NCBI GenBank assembly: GCA_017592665.1 | Contig: JAGFNW010000032.1 | Coordinates: 1 to 64,000, forward strand | Source: Streptosporangiaceae bacterium NEAU-GS5 | Lineage (GTDB): Bacteria; Actinomycetota; Actinomycetes; Streptosporangiales; Streptosporangiaceae | Length of the DNA: 64,000 nucleotides | Reading direction: 5' to 3' | Part shown: one piece after another, positions 1 to 7,503 of the stretch | Numbering within the stretch: the first letter of the stretch is position 1 | Layout: every line of letters starts with the position of its first letter | The notes under the pieces: generated by a model | Database searches by the model: none | The model's input: the letters and a program-made list of their open reading frames with translations, nothing else | What the model was told of the DNA's origin: nothing | Translations under genes and position numbers: made by a program

Positions 1-95
1 TCGCCGATCACCTCGATGTCGTCCTCGGCCGACAACAGCGCCGCCACACCACGCCGGACCACCTCGTGGTCGTCCAGAAGGAACACGCGAATCAT
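1..95 (-). CDS. NarL/LuxR-family response regulator, N-terminal fragment (cut by window edge)
   Basis: Reading leftward from an ATG at 95-93, the 31 visible codons give MIRVFLLDDHEVVRRGVAAL and onward. This is the classic start of a receiver domain: the first beta strand, the acidic pair DD that helps bind Mg2+, and the HEVVRRG helix typical of NarL/FixJ regulators. The phospho-acceptor Asp and the HTH lie outside the window. It is divergent from the universal stress protein gene. That pairing, together with the GGGACC-type box between them, resembles DosR/DevR hypoxia-dormancy regulators of actinobacteria, but the DosR identity is inference. Confidence 0.8.
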   Translation of the reverse strand, partial: MIRVFLLDDHEVVRRGVAALLSAEDDIEVIG

Positions 96-131
96 GACTT
101 GACGCTAACCCCCTTTGGACTCCCGCTGATA

Positions 132-145
132 GGGACCAACGGCCC
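132..145. promoter_or_regulatory. DosR/DevR-box-like site
   Basis: GGGACCAACGGCCC lies between the divergent response regulator and universal stress protein genes. It resembles the GGGACT-N-GNCCC core of DosR boxes, which control universal stress proteins in mycobacteria and other actinobacteria. Only the core matches, so this is a candidate. Confidence 0.4.
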
Positions 146-221
146 TGGTGGGGCTCGCTCGTCCAGGTCAACCTGGAAGTGGACGAGGACGCGGCGCCCC
201 CGCTGGGATGAGGTGAGTCCG

Positions 222-1082
222 ATGACGATCGTGATCGGTTACGACGGCTCCGACTACTCCATGCAGGCTCTCGACTGGGCCATGGACGAGGCCGGATACC
301 GGCACGCGCCCCTCCTGGTGGCGCACGCCTGGCAGTGGCCGTACGGGCCGGGCGGCGATGGGCCGGCACACGACTCGCTGCGGCGCGCGGCCGAGCATGT
401 GCTGTTCCATGGCGCCGACTGCGCCCGCAACTGCACCAGCGGCCTGACCGTGGACAGCGACTTGTACGAGGGATCGGCGGCGGACCGCCTGATCGAGTTG
501 TCGCGTGCCGCGGATCTGGTCGTCGTCGGGTCGCGCGGATCGCGGGCCCTGGTCCGCACGATGATCGGCTCGGTGGCCGATCGGGTCGTGACGCACGCGC
601 ACAGCCCGGTGATCGTGGTACGCGGCGCCGGCTCGCTGCTCCATCGGCCCGATCGCGCGCCGATCGTCGCCGCGATCGACGGCCATGACGACTACCTCCA
701 GGACCGCGTGCTCGCGTTCGCCTACGAAGAGGCGTCGTTGCGCGGACTGCCTCTGGTGGCCGCTTGGGCCTGGCGGTATCCGGTCGGCGCCTGGTCGCCG
801 GGCGTCTCGATGATCATGCCGGATCCGCTGAGCGAGGAGGTTCTCGCGCCGGTGACCGAACCGTGGCGGATCAAGTATCCCGAGGTGGAGACCGTTCATA
901 GGTTGGAGGAGGGACCGGTTGCCGAGGTGCTGGCCCGGTTGTCGGCCTCGGCGACCCTGCTGGTCGTCGGGGCGGGCCGGTCGTCCGGCCGGCTTGGCCG
1001 GATCGGGTCGGTGACCCGCCCTGTGCTGCACCACGCGGCCTGCCCGGTCGCGGTTATCCCGATGGATACGACGCCGGCGTGA
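222..1082 (+). CDS. Universal stress protein, tandem UspA domains
   Basis: 286 aa. The reading frame is open further upstream, but MTIVIGYDGSDYS at 222 is the natural UspA start and has a purine-rich stretch in front. Domain 1 (about residues 1-140) has the nucleotide-binding signature GSRGSRALVRTMIGSVADRV followed by HSPVIVVR. Domain 2 (about 150-286) starts VAAIDGHDDY and ends with GAGRSSGRLGRIGSVTRPVL then CPVAVIP. Both domains keep the G-2x-G-9x-G(S/T) ATP-binding type motif. Cytoplasmic stress or dormancy protein. It is divergent from the response regulator fragment and probably belongs to the same regulon. Confidence 0.88.
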   Translation: MTIVIGYDGSDYSMQALDWAMDEAGYRHAPLLVAHAWQWPYGPGGDGPAHDSLRRAAEHVLFHGADCARNCTSGLTVDSDLYEGSAADRLIELSRAADLVVVGSRGSRALVRTMIGSVADRVVTHAHSPVIVVRGAGSLLHRPDRAPIVAAIDGHDDYLQDRVLAFAYEEASLRGLPLVAAWAWRYPVGAWSPGVSMIMPDPLSEEVLAPVTEPWRIKYPEVETVHRLEEGPVAEVLARLSASATLLVVGAGRSSGRLGRIGSVTRPVLHHAACPVAVIPMDTTPA

Positions 1083-1104
1083 AGACGAGGGGAGTAGACG
1101 TCGA

Positions 1105-1806
1105 TCACTGTGTGTGACTGATTCCGAGGACTGGCAGACACGCGGCGACGCCGACGAGTTCGACGTCGTCGCGTCTGCCGAGGAGCCATCGCTCGCGGGT
1201 CAGCAGCCATCTGTTCAGTTCGGCCGCCTCGCCGCGCCGGGTCGCCCGGCTGCTTCCGTTGGGTTGGTAGCCCACTGCCGCGGAAACGCGATTCGAGGCG
1301 TGGTTGTCGATGAAGGCCTCGCTCTCGGCCAGGCGGGCGCCGAGCCCTTCGAACGCCAGATGCAGGACTGCCTGCCGCATCAGCTTGCCCAGGCCGCGCC
1401 CGCGCATCTCGGGGCTGAGCCACGAGAACGTGGTGACCGTGCCGTGCACGGAGAAGTCGATGCCGATCAGATCCTGCATGCCCACCGGCTCATCGTCGAC
1501 GACCACGACGAAGTACAGCCGCCAGAAGCTGTCGCTGACCTTTCCCCGGCCGGCCCAGATCGCGCGCAGCCACGACCACTCACGCTCCGGGCCGTCCTTG
1601 TACAGCGACATCGGGTCGTCGAACGGCCAGGGAGCCTGCGCCACGAGACCCTTGCGCACGGTCGGCACAAGGTGCTCCAGCAGTTCGTCCGTCGCTCCCA
1701 GGAGCGACAGCCCGGGCATGCGAACTCGCATATTCAACGGCGGATATGACGACATGGTCTCCATGCATTCCCGATCTTTGGCGGCCATTGTGCGGAGCTT
1801 CACCAC
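1105..1806 (-). CDS. GNAT-family N-acetyltransferase
   Basis: 233 aa. Residues about 100-190 carry the GNAT core: a beta strand (VVVVDDEPVGMQDLIG), the acetyl-CoA pyrophosphate loop in SPEMRGRGLGKLMRQAVLHLAF (the Q/RxxGxG/A type loop is RGRGLG), and the late motif ...NHASNRVSAAVGY found in RimJ/RimL-type enzymes. The acceptor cannot be read from sequence. Convergent with the upstream universal stress protein gene, with only a 22-base gap. Starts at residue 1, or at the methionines near residues 7 and 15, are all possible. Confidence 0.8.
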   Translation of the reverse strand: MVKLRTMAAKDRECMETMSSYPPLNMRVRMPGLSLLGATDELLEHLVPTVRKGLVAQAPWPFDDPMSLYKDGPEREWSWLRAIWAGRGKVSDSFWRLYFVVVVDDEPVGMQDLIGIDFSVHGTVTTFSWLSPEMRGRGLGKLMRQAVLHLAFEGLGARLAESEAFIDNHASNRVSAAVGYQPNGSSRATRRGEAAELNRWLLTRERWLLGRRDDVELVGVAACLPVLGISHTQ

Positions 1807-1953
1807 ACGATTGCATCACCGGTCACCTGGCGGCTGATTCATTTACCCCGGAGCCGTGCAGGTGGGTGGTGCGATGCCCTACGCCGCCACACATCTGGCA
1901 ATCCTTTACTCAGCGTGCGCTGAAGGCCACGGTTCGAAACTAGCGTGGGGTTT

Positions 1954-2562
1954 ATGCAAGGAACAGGTGAGTCGAGGTCGGAGACCCAGGAGCGCATCAT
2001 CGAGACGGCCACCCGGCTGTTCGCCTCGCTCGGCTACGACGGAACCCCGCTTCACATGATTGCGGACGCGGCCGGGGTCGACGTCGGCGCCGTCACCGAT
2101 CTGGTAGGTGACAAACGCGACATCTACCTCACGGTGATGGAGCGGGTTTACCTGACCGCCCAGGCCGCCCAGGACTCGGCACTGGCCGAGGCCATTCCCG
2201 GCCGGGAGGGCGCGCATCTGCTCGCGGACCGCTTTCTGGACTTCTGCGTGGAACACCCCGAGGAGGCCGAACTGTGGATCCACCGATGGCTGGGTGACGC
2301 GGCCGACGTCCCTGGGCTGGAGGCGCTTTACCTCAGGCCGCTGCTCGACCAGCTCACCCGGGAGCTTCACGATGTCATCGAACCTGACGTGGACCTCGAC
2401 GTGGCGCTGTGGACCGTCATCTGGTGCGTGCGTGGCTTCGTCGTCGGTGGTGTGCCCACCTCGAGCGGCCAGCTCGCAGGACCTCGCGACATCGCGTTCC
2501 TGCGGCGGTTCGCAGTGCACCTGCACCTGCTGGTCGACCGGATGTTCCGGCTCACCCGCTGA
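1954..2562 (+). CDS. TetR-family transcriptional regulator
   Basis: 202 aa from the ATG at 1954 (a GTG at 1945 is also in frame). The N-terminal HTH reads ERIIETATRLFASLGYDGTPLHMIADAAGVDVGAV, the TetR_N pattern, although the usual YYHF segment is replaced by DLVGDKRDIY. The rest is a helical ligand-binding or dimerisation domain. It lies 6 bases ahead of the AI-2E-family transporter gene on the same strand and probably shares its transcript, so it may control that exporter (inference). The 5' region is AT-richer than its surroundings, and no strong ribosome site precedes 1954, so the start is uncertain. Confidence 0.8.
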   Translation: MQGTGESRSETQERIIETATRLFASLGYDGTPLHMIADAAGVDVGAVTDLVGDKRDIYLTVMERVYLTAQAAQDSALAEAIPGREGAHLLADRFLDFCVEHPEEAELWIHRWLGDAADVPGLEALYLRPLLDQLTRELHDVIEPDVDLDVALWTVIWCVRGFVVGGVPTSSGQLAGPRDIAFLRRFAVHLHLLVDRMFRLTR

Positions 2563-2568
2563 GTTGCC

Positions 2569-3753
2569 ATGAGCGCTTCACCAGGCGGCACCCCGGCGAC
2601 GAAGCCTTCGGCCGCTACGGGGCCGGACCATGGCGCCGCGCCGGCCGAGGGCAGCGTGGAGCGCGCGGTCGAGACCGCGGCGGCCACTTCGTCGCAGGAC
2701 CGGCCGTTCGGAAGGCCTGGGCAGCCCTTCAACCGGCGCTCCCCCTTCTTCATCGGGATGATGGCCGCCGCAGGGGTCGCCGTGACGTACGGACTGATCC
2801 TGCTTTTGTCGGCGGCGAGCGACGTGCTGGTGCTCATCGGGCTGGCCCTTTTCCTGGCGATCGGGCTGGATCCGGCCGTGAGCCGGTTGACGCGGCGTGG
2901 ATTGCCCCGCTGGGCGGCCGTGCTCATCATGATCGTCCTCTTGCTCGCCCTGGTCGGCGGTTTCCTGGCCCTGGCCATCCCGGCGGTGATGGAGCAGGGC
3001 ACCCAGTTCGCGAACGCGTTTCCCGGCTATCTCCGCGGCGCCACGCGGAGCCACTCATTGATCGGTCAGCTGAGCGGCCGTTTCGACCTGGAGGCCAACT
3101 TCGCCAGGCTGACTTCGGGAAAGAGCGAATTCTCGATGGTCGGCGGCCTGCTCGGGGCGGGCAAGGTGGTCTTGAGCGCGGCCGGTTCGACGCTGATCGT
3201 GCTGGTCCTCACCATTTACTTCCTGGCCGGGATGCCCCGGATCAAGGCCACGGTCTACCGGTGCGTGCCGAACTCCCGAAGGCCGCGTGTGATCCTCATC
3301 AGCGACGACATCCTGACCAAGGTCGGTCACTTCGTCCTCGGCAATCTGCTGATCTCCCTGATAGCCGGGGCCGCCACGTTCGTCTGGCTGGAAGTCGTGC
3401 AGGTGCCGTACGCGCTGCTGCTGGCCCTGTTCGTCGCGATCATGGACCTGGTCCCGGTCGTGGGCTCCGTCATCGGCGGGGTCGTCATATCGCTCGTGGC
3501 CCTTACCGTCTCGCTGCCGATCGCCCTGGGCACTGTGGCCTTCGCCCTGGTCTACCGCGCCGTGGAGGATTACCTGCTGGTGCCGCGGATCATGGGCAAA
3601 GCCGTGGAAGTGCCCGGCGTGGTCACCCTCATCGCCGTCACGGTCGGCGCGACCCTGCTGGGAATGATCGGCGCCTTGATCGCCATCCCGGTCGCCGCCG
3701 CACTGCGGCTGCTCCTGCACGAGGTCGCCTTCCCCCGCCTCGACCGATCCTGA
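2569..3753 (+). CDS. AI-2E family transporter (PerM/UPF0118-like membrane protein)
   Basis: 394 aa. About 60 residues form a soluble, low-complexity N-terminus. They are followed by seven to eight hydrophobic segments in the usual arrangement for this family: two TM near residues 62-100, one near 125-150, a soluble middle part, then a TM cluster at about 200-385. Family-like motifs include ALFLAIGLDP, GNLLISLIAG, ALFVAIMDLVPVVGSVIGG and VEDYLLVPRIMG. Family members export small molecules or act as Na+/H+ antiporters; the substrate here is unknown. Transcribed behind the TetR gene. Confidence 0.85.
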   Translation: MSASPGGTPATKPSAATGPDHGAAPAEGSVERAVETAAATSSQDRPFGRPGQPFNRRSPFFIGMMAAAGVAVTYGLILLLSAASDVLVLIGLALFLAIGLDPAVSRLTRRGLPRWAAVLIMIVLLLALVGGFLALAIPAVMEQGTQFANAFPGYLRGATRSHSLIGQLSGRFDLEANFARLTSGKSEFSMVGGLLGAGKVVLSAAGSTLIVLVLTIYFLAGMPRIKATVYRCVPNSRRPRVILISDDILTKVGHFVLGNLLISLIAGAATFVWLEVVQVPYALLLALFVAIMDLVPVVGSVIGGVVISLVALTVSLPIALGTVAFALVYRAVEDYLLVPRIMGKAVEVPGVVTLIAVTVGATLLGMIGALIAIPVAAALRLLLHEVAFPRLDRS

Positions 3754-3780
3754 CTCGGTAATCGCAGCTTATTGACAGGG

Positions 3781-3795
3781 ATAAGTGACACTTAT
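3781..3795. promoter_or_regulatory. 15-bp palindrome, candidate operator
   Basis: ATAAGTG-A-CACTTAT has perfect 7-bp arms around one base. It sits in the 134-base gap between the transporter stop (3753) and the DHFR-like start (3888). It is AT-rich in a GC-rich context and lies about 90 bases ahead of the start codon, so it is a good candidate binding site for a dimeric repressor. Confidence 0.5.
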
Positions 3796-3887
3796 TGGAC
3801 AGCCTTGTTGCTCTTCGGGATCATGGAGGCCTTCACATGGCGCCGTCGCCGGGAAGCGGCCCGAATGTTTCGCGATAGGAGCGGTAA

Positions 3888-4496
3888 ATGGCAAGCAGGC
3901 TTGTGGTGGCCACCTTCGTTTCATTGGACGGCGTCATGCAGGGGCCCGGTGGGCCAGGCGAGGACGACTCCAATGGGTTCGAGCACGGAGGCTGGCTGGC
4001 TCCTCACGTCGACGAGGGGTTCAACCGCATCATGGGCGAGATCTTCGAGCGCGCGGACGGCATGCTGCTGGGGCGCAAGTCGTACGAGATCCTCAACTCG
4101 TATTGGCCGGACGTCCCGGACGAGGAGGGTGGGGCGAAGATCAACAGCATGGCCAAGTACGTGACGACCAGGTCGCCGATGGAGGCCGGCTGGAACAACA
4201 CCCAGGTCCTTGTGGGCGAGGCCGCTGACACCATCGGCGACCTCAAGAAGAACACCGAAGGCATGATCCTCGTCCAGGGCAGTAGCGATCTCATCCGCTC
4301 GCTGCAGCAGTCCGAGCTGATCGATGAGTACCATCTGCTGGTCTTCCCGGTCGTGCTCGGCCAGGGCAAGAAGCTGTTCGCCGAGGGCACCCTGCCGGCC
4401 GGGCTCAAACTCACCACGTCGGAGAGCACCGACGCCGGCGTCGTCCATCTGGTCTATGAGTGGATGGGAAAGCCCACGCACGGCTCCCTCTCCTGA
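3888..4496 (+). CDS. Dihydrofolate reductase / RibD C-terminal-like family protein
   Basis: 202 aa, start ATG 3888 preceded by GGAGCGG. The sequence opens with LVVATFVSLDGVMQGPGG, the standard start of the RibD_C/DHFR-like single-domain family (YyaP/YwjB type). Further in are LLGRKSYEIL, YVTTRSPMEAGWNNTQVL, ILVQGSSDLIRSL and DEYHLLVFPVVLGQGKKLF, which form the NADPH-binding Rossmann-like core. The substrate is not known for most family members. A palindrome at 3781-3795 may be its operator. It is followed by a weak hairpin and a convergent gene. Confidence 0.85.
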   Translation: MASRLVVATFVSLDGVMQGPGGPGEDDSNGFEHGGWLAPHVDEGFNRIMGEIFERADGMLLGRKSYEILNSYWPDVPDEEGGAKINSMAKYVTTRSPMEAGWNNTQVLVGEAADTIGDLKKNTEGMILVQGSSDLIRSLQQSELIDEYHLLVFPVVLGQGKKLFAEGTLPAGLKLTTSESTDAGVVHLVYEWMGKPTHGSLS

Positions 4497-4523
4497 CGCC
4501 GCGCCTGCTCAGGCAGGTCGGCG
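4497..4523. terminator. Imperfect hairpin between convergent genes
   Basis: Arms CGCCG-CG-CCTGC and GCAGG-T-CGGCG enclose TCAG right after the stop at 4496, before the convergent gene ending at 4542. It has an internal bulge and no T-tract, as usual for actinobacterial terminators. Confidence 0.45.
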
Positions 4524-4541
4524 CCGGTCAGCCGGTGCCCG

Positions 4542-5711
4542 TCAGTCGGCACTCGGCACGGGTTGCGGGACGAATCGCCGCCCGGCGTGCGCCGGCCGTA
4601 CGTGCGGGCCCCGGGACATGTCAGCCCTCGATGGCCAGGTGCCCGGGTTGATCGCGGCGATCGCCGTCTCGTCCACCCGGACCCCGAGCCCGGGCGTATC
4701 GCCCAGGACGTAGCCGCCGTCCTCGATGCGCAGGTCCACGGTCAGCCCGAAGGGCGGCGTCAGGTCCTGCAGCTCGGCCACGATGTGGTTGGGCACCGAG
4801 GTGGCGGCGTGCAGCAGTCCGATCGGGGTGGTGCCGATCGAACTCACCGGCAGGTCGTGGGCGTGCGCGAGCGTGGCCACCCGCAGGAAATGGGTCACCC
4901 CCCAGACCGCTGCGGTCTGCACGATGTCGACCGCGCCCGCGGCCAGCAGCGGGCGATATTGCTCAAGACCCGTGAGGTTCTCGCCGGTGGCGACCGATGC
5001 GCGGATTCCCCGGCCCACAGCGGCCAAGCCCTCGGCATCCCAGCGGCGGACCGGTTCCTCGACCCAGATCAGGTCGAGTGTCCGCTCGAGTTCGGCGATG
5101 TGGCGCACCGCCTGCTTGCGGGTCCAGGATTCGTTGGCGTCCAGCATCAGGCCAGGACGCTGCCCGTCGCAGGCCTCTGCCAGCACCTCACAGACCAGGG
5201 CCAGCCGGTGCCGGTCCCGCTCGACGTCGAGGCCGCCTTTGAGCTTGGCCGCGCGCAACCCGTGGGCGGCGTATCGGCGATAGAGGGCTGCGAGGTGCTC
5301 GTCGTCGAGGCCGATGTCCAGCCCCGAGGCGTACGCGGGAACGGTGCGATCCCGGCCTCCGAGGAGCCGCCACAACGGCTCGCCCGCCAGGGTGGCCTTG
5401 ATGTCCCACAGCGCGGTGTCCAGCGCGCCGATGGTGCCGAACACGGCTCCGGCGTGCCCGGCCTTGAAGGTGTGCCGCAGCATCTTGTCGTACAGCGCGG
5501 TGACGGCGCGTGGATCCTCGCCTTCGATCGCGGCGAAGAGGGTCTCGGCCTCCAGGTGCGACCCCATCCCGACTCCGGTGACCCCCTCGTCGGTGTCGAC
5601 CAGGACGATCGGCACCGGCGTCACCCCTCCTGGGAAGACGCCGTTGGCGTCCCCGATCGGCCGCCCCCAGTCGTGAACGGTCGTCAGCATGCGAAGTCCC
5701 GTGATCCGCAT
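4542..5711 (-). CDS. Mandelate racemase/muconate lactonizing-type enolase superfamily enzyme (sugar-acid dehydratase-like)
   Basis: 389 aa from MRITGLRM at 5711; the frame is open to 5753 but family members start here. The capping domain is followed by a TIM barrel with KLKGG (KxK catalytic pair, about residues 163-165), LDANESW (metal Asp), WVEEPV (metal Glu) and VATGENLTG (third metal Glu). The position where mandelate racemase has its catalytic His (after SS on barrel strand 7) reads VSSIGTTP, so the His-Asp dyad looks absent. In the true fuconate dehydratase at 23451-24767 this His is present (CPHAGG). It is divergent from a sugar ABC operon with a GntR regulator, so a sugar-acid substrate is likely. 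The exact reaction is unknown. Confidence 0.8.
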   Translation of the reverse strand: MRITGLRMLTTVHDWGRPIGDANGVFPGGVTPVPIVLVDTDEGVTGVGMGSHLEAETLFAAIEGEDPRAVTALYDKMLRHTFKAGHAGAVFGTIGALDTALWDIKATLAGEPLWRLLGGRDRTVPAYASGLDIGLDDEHLAALYRRYAAHGLRAAKLKGGLDVERDRHRLALVCEVLAEACDGQRPGLMLDANESWTRKQAVRHIAELERTLDLIWVEEPVRRWDAEGLAAVGRGIRASVATGENLTGLEQYRPLLAAGAVDIVQTAAVWGVTHFLRVATLAHAHDLPVSSIGTTPIGLLHAATSVPNHIVAELQDLTPPFGLTVDLRIEDGGYVLGDTPGLGVRVDETAIAAINPGTWPSRADMSRGPHVRPAHAGRRFVPQPVPSAD

Positions 5712-5762
5712 GTCAGCCTTTCCTGGCCTCGGCGCAGGCGCCCTCATCGCCATGCCCTGGCA

Positions 5763-5776
5763 TCTGATTAATCAGA
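5763..5776. promoter_or_regulatory. 14-bp palindrome upstream of enolase-superfamily gene
   Basis: TCTGATTAATCAGA is a perfect palindrome about 50 bases upstream of the start at 5711. Together with the second palindrome at 5921-5935 it frames the divergent promoter region. The likely reader is the GntR/FCD regulator at 9312-10106 (inference). Confidence 0.5.
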
Positions 5777-5920
5777 CTCATTCTGACCCCCAACTCACGA
5801 CCCATGCGCACAGCATAGTGTAGGAGCTCCCCACCCTCTTAGGACAGCCCAGGCGTGGCACTCAGCACTGTTTCGGCCGGGCCCACGGCGTTTCGCCTGC
5901 TTACATAGCCCCTAAGGAAA

Positions 5921-5935
5921 ATGAATACGATTCAT
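5921..5935. promoter_or_regulatory. 15-bp inverted repeat, candidate GntR operator
   Basis: ATGAAT-ACG-ATTCAT has perfect 6-bp arms with a 3-base spacer. It lies 38 bases upstream of the -35 hexamer at 5973. The 3-base spacer fits FadR-subfamily GntR operators, and such a regulator closes the adjacent operon. Confidence 0.55.
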
Positions 5936-6116
5936 ATCTGTAACGAGATGGTAAATAGGTCTGCTTGAGGACTTGACGGTGGCGGGGCTCAGGCGACTAA
6001 TGAGTCCAACGCACCGGAGCTGGCGTCGTGTGTCTCGGGCCTCGGAATCCACACGCTCGCCTGGTCGTCGACGCTGGCCGCTCTCTGTAGCGATCGGGTC
6101 GCGTGAGAGGAGAGGT

Positions 6117-7484
6117 ATGAGGATGTCTAGGGGATCCGCGCCGCCGCGGACTTCGTCGCGCCGGCTCCGGCGGTCCGTGCTCGCGCTGCTGGCCATGACG
6201 GGCATGGTCGTGATCGCGGCTTGCGGTGGCAGCAGCAGCAGCTCACCGAAACCGGGCGCGAGCAAGAGCTCGAACAGTCTGACCGTCTGGGTCGACGCCG
6301 CTCGCCTGCCGGTGGCGCAGGCCTACGTCAAGGCCCATCCCAAGGTGCACGTGAACATCGTCACCTTCGATGGTGACGGCAATGGCGCGACGACGATGCA
6401 GACGAAGATCCAGCTGTGGAACCGGACCGGCGGCGGTTGGCCGGATGTGGTCTTCAGCGAGCAGGTCAACGACCCGGTGTGGATGGCACAGAAGCCGTTC
6501 GAGTTCGCCGCGCCGCTCAAGGGCCTGATTCCGGACGATCTGCTCAGCAAGTGGCCGGCGCCATCGACCGCGCAGTGCACGATCAACGGCATGCAGTACT
6601 GCGTCCAGGACAACCTGGCGCAGGTGGTGCTCTGGGTCAACAAGAAGCTGATGGACGAGTTCGGCTACGCGGTTCCGAAGACCTGGCAGGAGTGGGCGGC
6701 CCTCGGGCAGAAGGTCGCCGCGGAGCACCCGGGCTACATCGTCGGCAACATCGGGGACTCCTTCGGCCATTGGATCTATCTGTGGGGCAACCAATGCCCG
6801 CTCGAACAGTCCCAGGGCAGCAAGCTTCTGATCAACTCGACGGATGAGCACTGCACGCGGGTGGCCGGCCTGCTTGATCCGATGATCAAGAACGGGACGG
6901 TTCCACCGCTCAGCGTGTTCACCCCGGACTTCGCCCAGAAATACGGCGGCGCGAAGGACAAGGTCCTGCTGATGCCGGGACCAAGCTGGTACGCCCAGGC
7001 CCTGTTCGACCAGACGCTGCACATCCCGGCCGGGGAGATCACGGCGGCACCGCCCCTGCAGTGGGAGAACGAGACACCGATCACGACCGGGCAGGTCGGC
7101 GGGGGCCCGTGGATCATCGCGAAGCGCTCCGGCAACCTCACTGGGGCCGCCGACTTCGTCATCTGGGCCACGACGGTCTTCAGCCCGACCGGCAAGGACG
7201 CCAGGCCCGGTTATCCGGCTTACGCGCCCCTCGCCGACAAGTGGTTGGCGGATCTGGCCGGCAATTCCTACTTCGCAGCCGATCCGACGCCGGCGCTCAA
7301 GGCAGCCGCCGGTCAGGTCTGGTCGGGCTGGACCCTTGTCACCTATCCGGACCAGCCCGTCTGGTCGAACACCGTGGTCACTCAACTGGTCGCCGGCAAG
7401 TCGCTGAGCTCGCTGATGCAACCCTTCGGCGATGCCCTGGCTCAGGCGGCACAGGCGTCCGGATACACGGTCGCCCGGCAGTGA
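6117..7484 (+). CDS. Sugar ABC transporter substrate-binding lipoprotein (CUT1, SBP family 1)
   Basis: 455 aa, start ATG 6117 with GAGAGGAGAGG in front. The signal peptide has an arginine-rich n-region, a hydrophobic core and the lipobox VIAACGG (Cys about residue 36), so the mature protein is a lipoprotein outside the membrane. The body has SBP_bac_1 features (NSLTVWVDAARLPVAQAYVKAHP, WPDVVFSEQ, YGVP-type hinge equivalents). First gene of an operon with two permeases and a GntR regulator, but no ATPase. The adjacent divergent enolase-family enzyme suggests an acidic or oxidised sugar or its precursor as ligand. Confidence 0.87.
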   Translation: MRMSRGSAPPRTSSRRLRRSVLALLAMTGMVVIAACGGSSSSSPKPGASKSSNSLTVWVDAARLPVAQAYVKAHPKVHVNIVTFDGDGNGATTMQTKIQLWNRTGGGWPDVVFSEQVNDPVWMAQKPFEFAAPLKGLIPDDLLSKWPAPSTAQCTINGMQYCVQDNLAQVVLWVNKKLMDEFGYAVPKTWQEWAALGQKVAAEHPGYIVGNIGDSFGHWIYLWGNQCPLEQSQGSKLLINSTDEHCTRVAGLLDPMIKNGTVPPLSVFTPDFAQKYGGAKDKVLLMPGPSWYAQALFDQTLHIPAGEITAAPPLQWENETPITTGQVGGGPWIIAKRSGNLTGAADFVIWATTVFSPTGKDARPGYPAYAPLADKWLADLAGNSYFAADPTPALKAAAGQVWSGWTLVTYPDQPVWSNTVVTQLVAGKSLSSLMQPFGDALAQAAQASGYTVARQ

Positions 7485-7503
7485 CGAGGTGAAGGCAACC
7501 GCA

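Larger units (their letters stand above)
5712..6116. promoter_or_regulatory. Divergent promoter region of the sugar-acid enzyme and CUT1 operon
   Basis: This 405-base gap holds no convincing gene. It contains two palindromes, 5763-5776 and 5921-5935, and a good plus-strand promoter at 5973-6001 (TTGACG, 17 bases, ACTAAT). A ribosome site (GAGAGGAGAGG) stands directly before the ATG at 6117. The arrangement is typical for bidirectional control of a catabolic locus. Confidence 0.6.
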
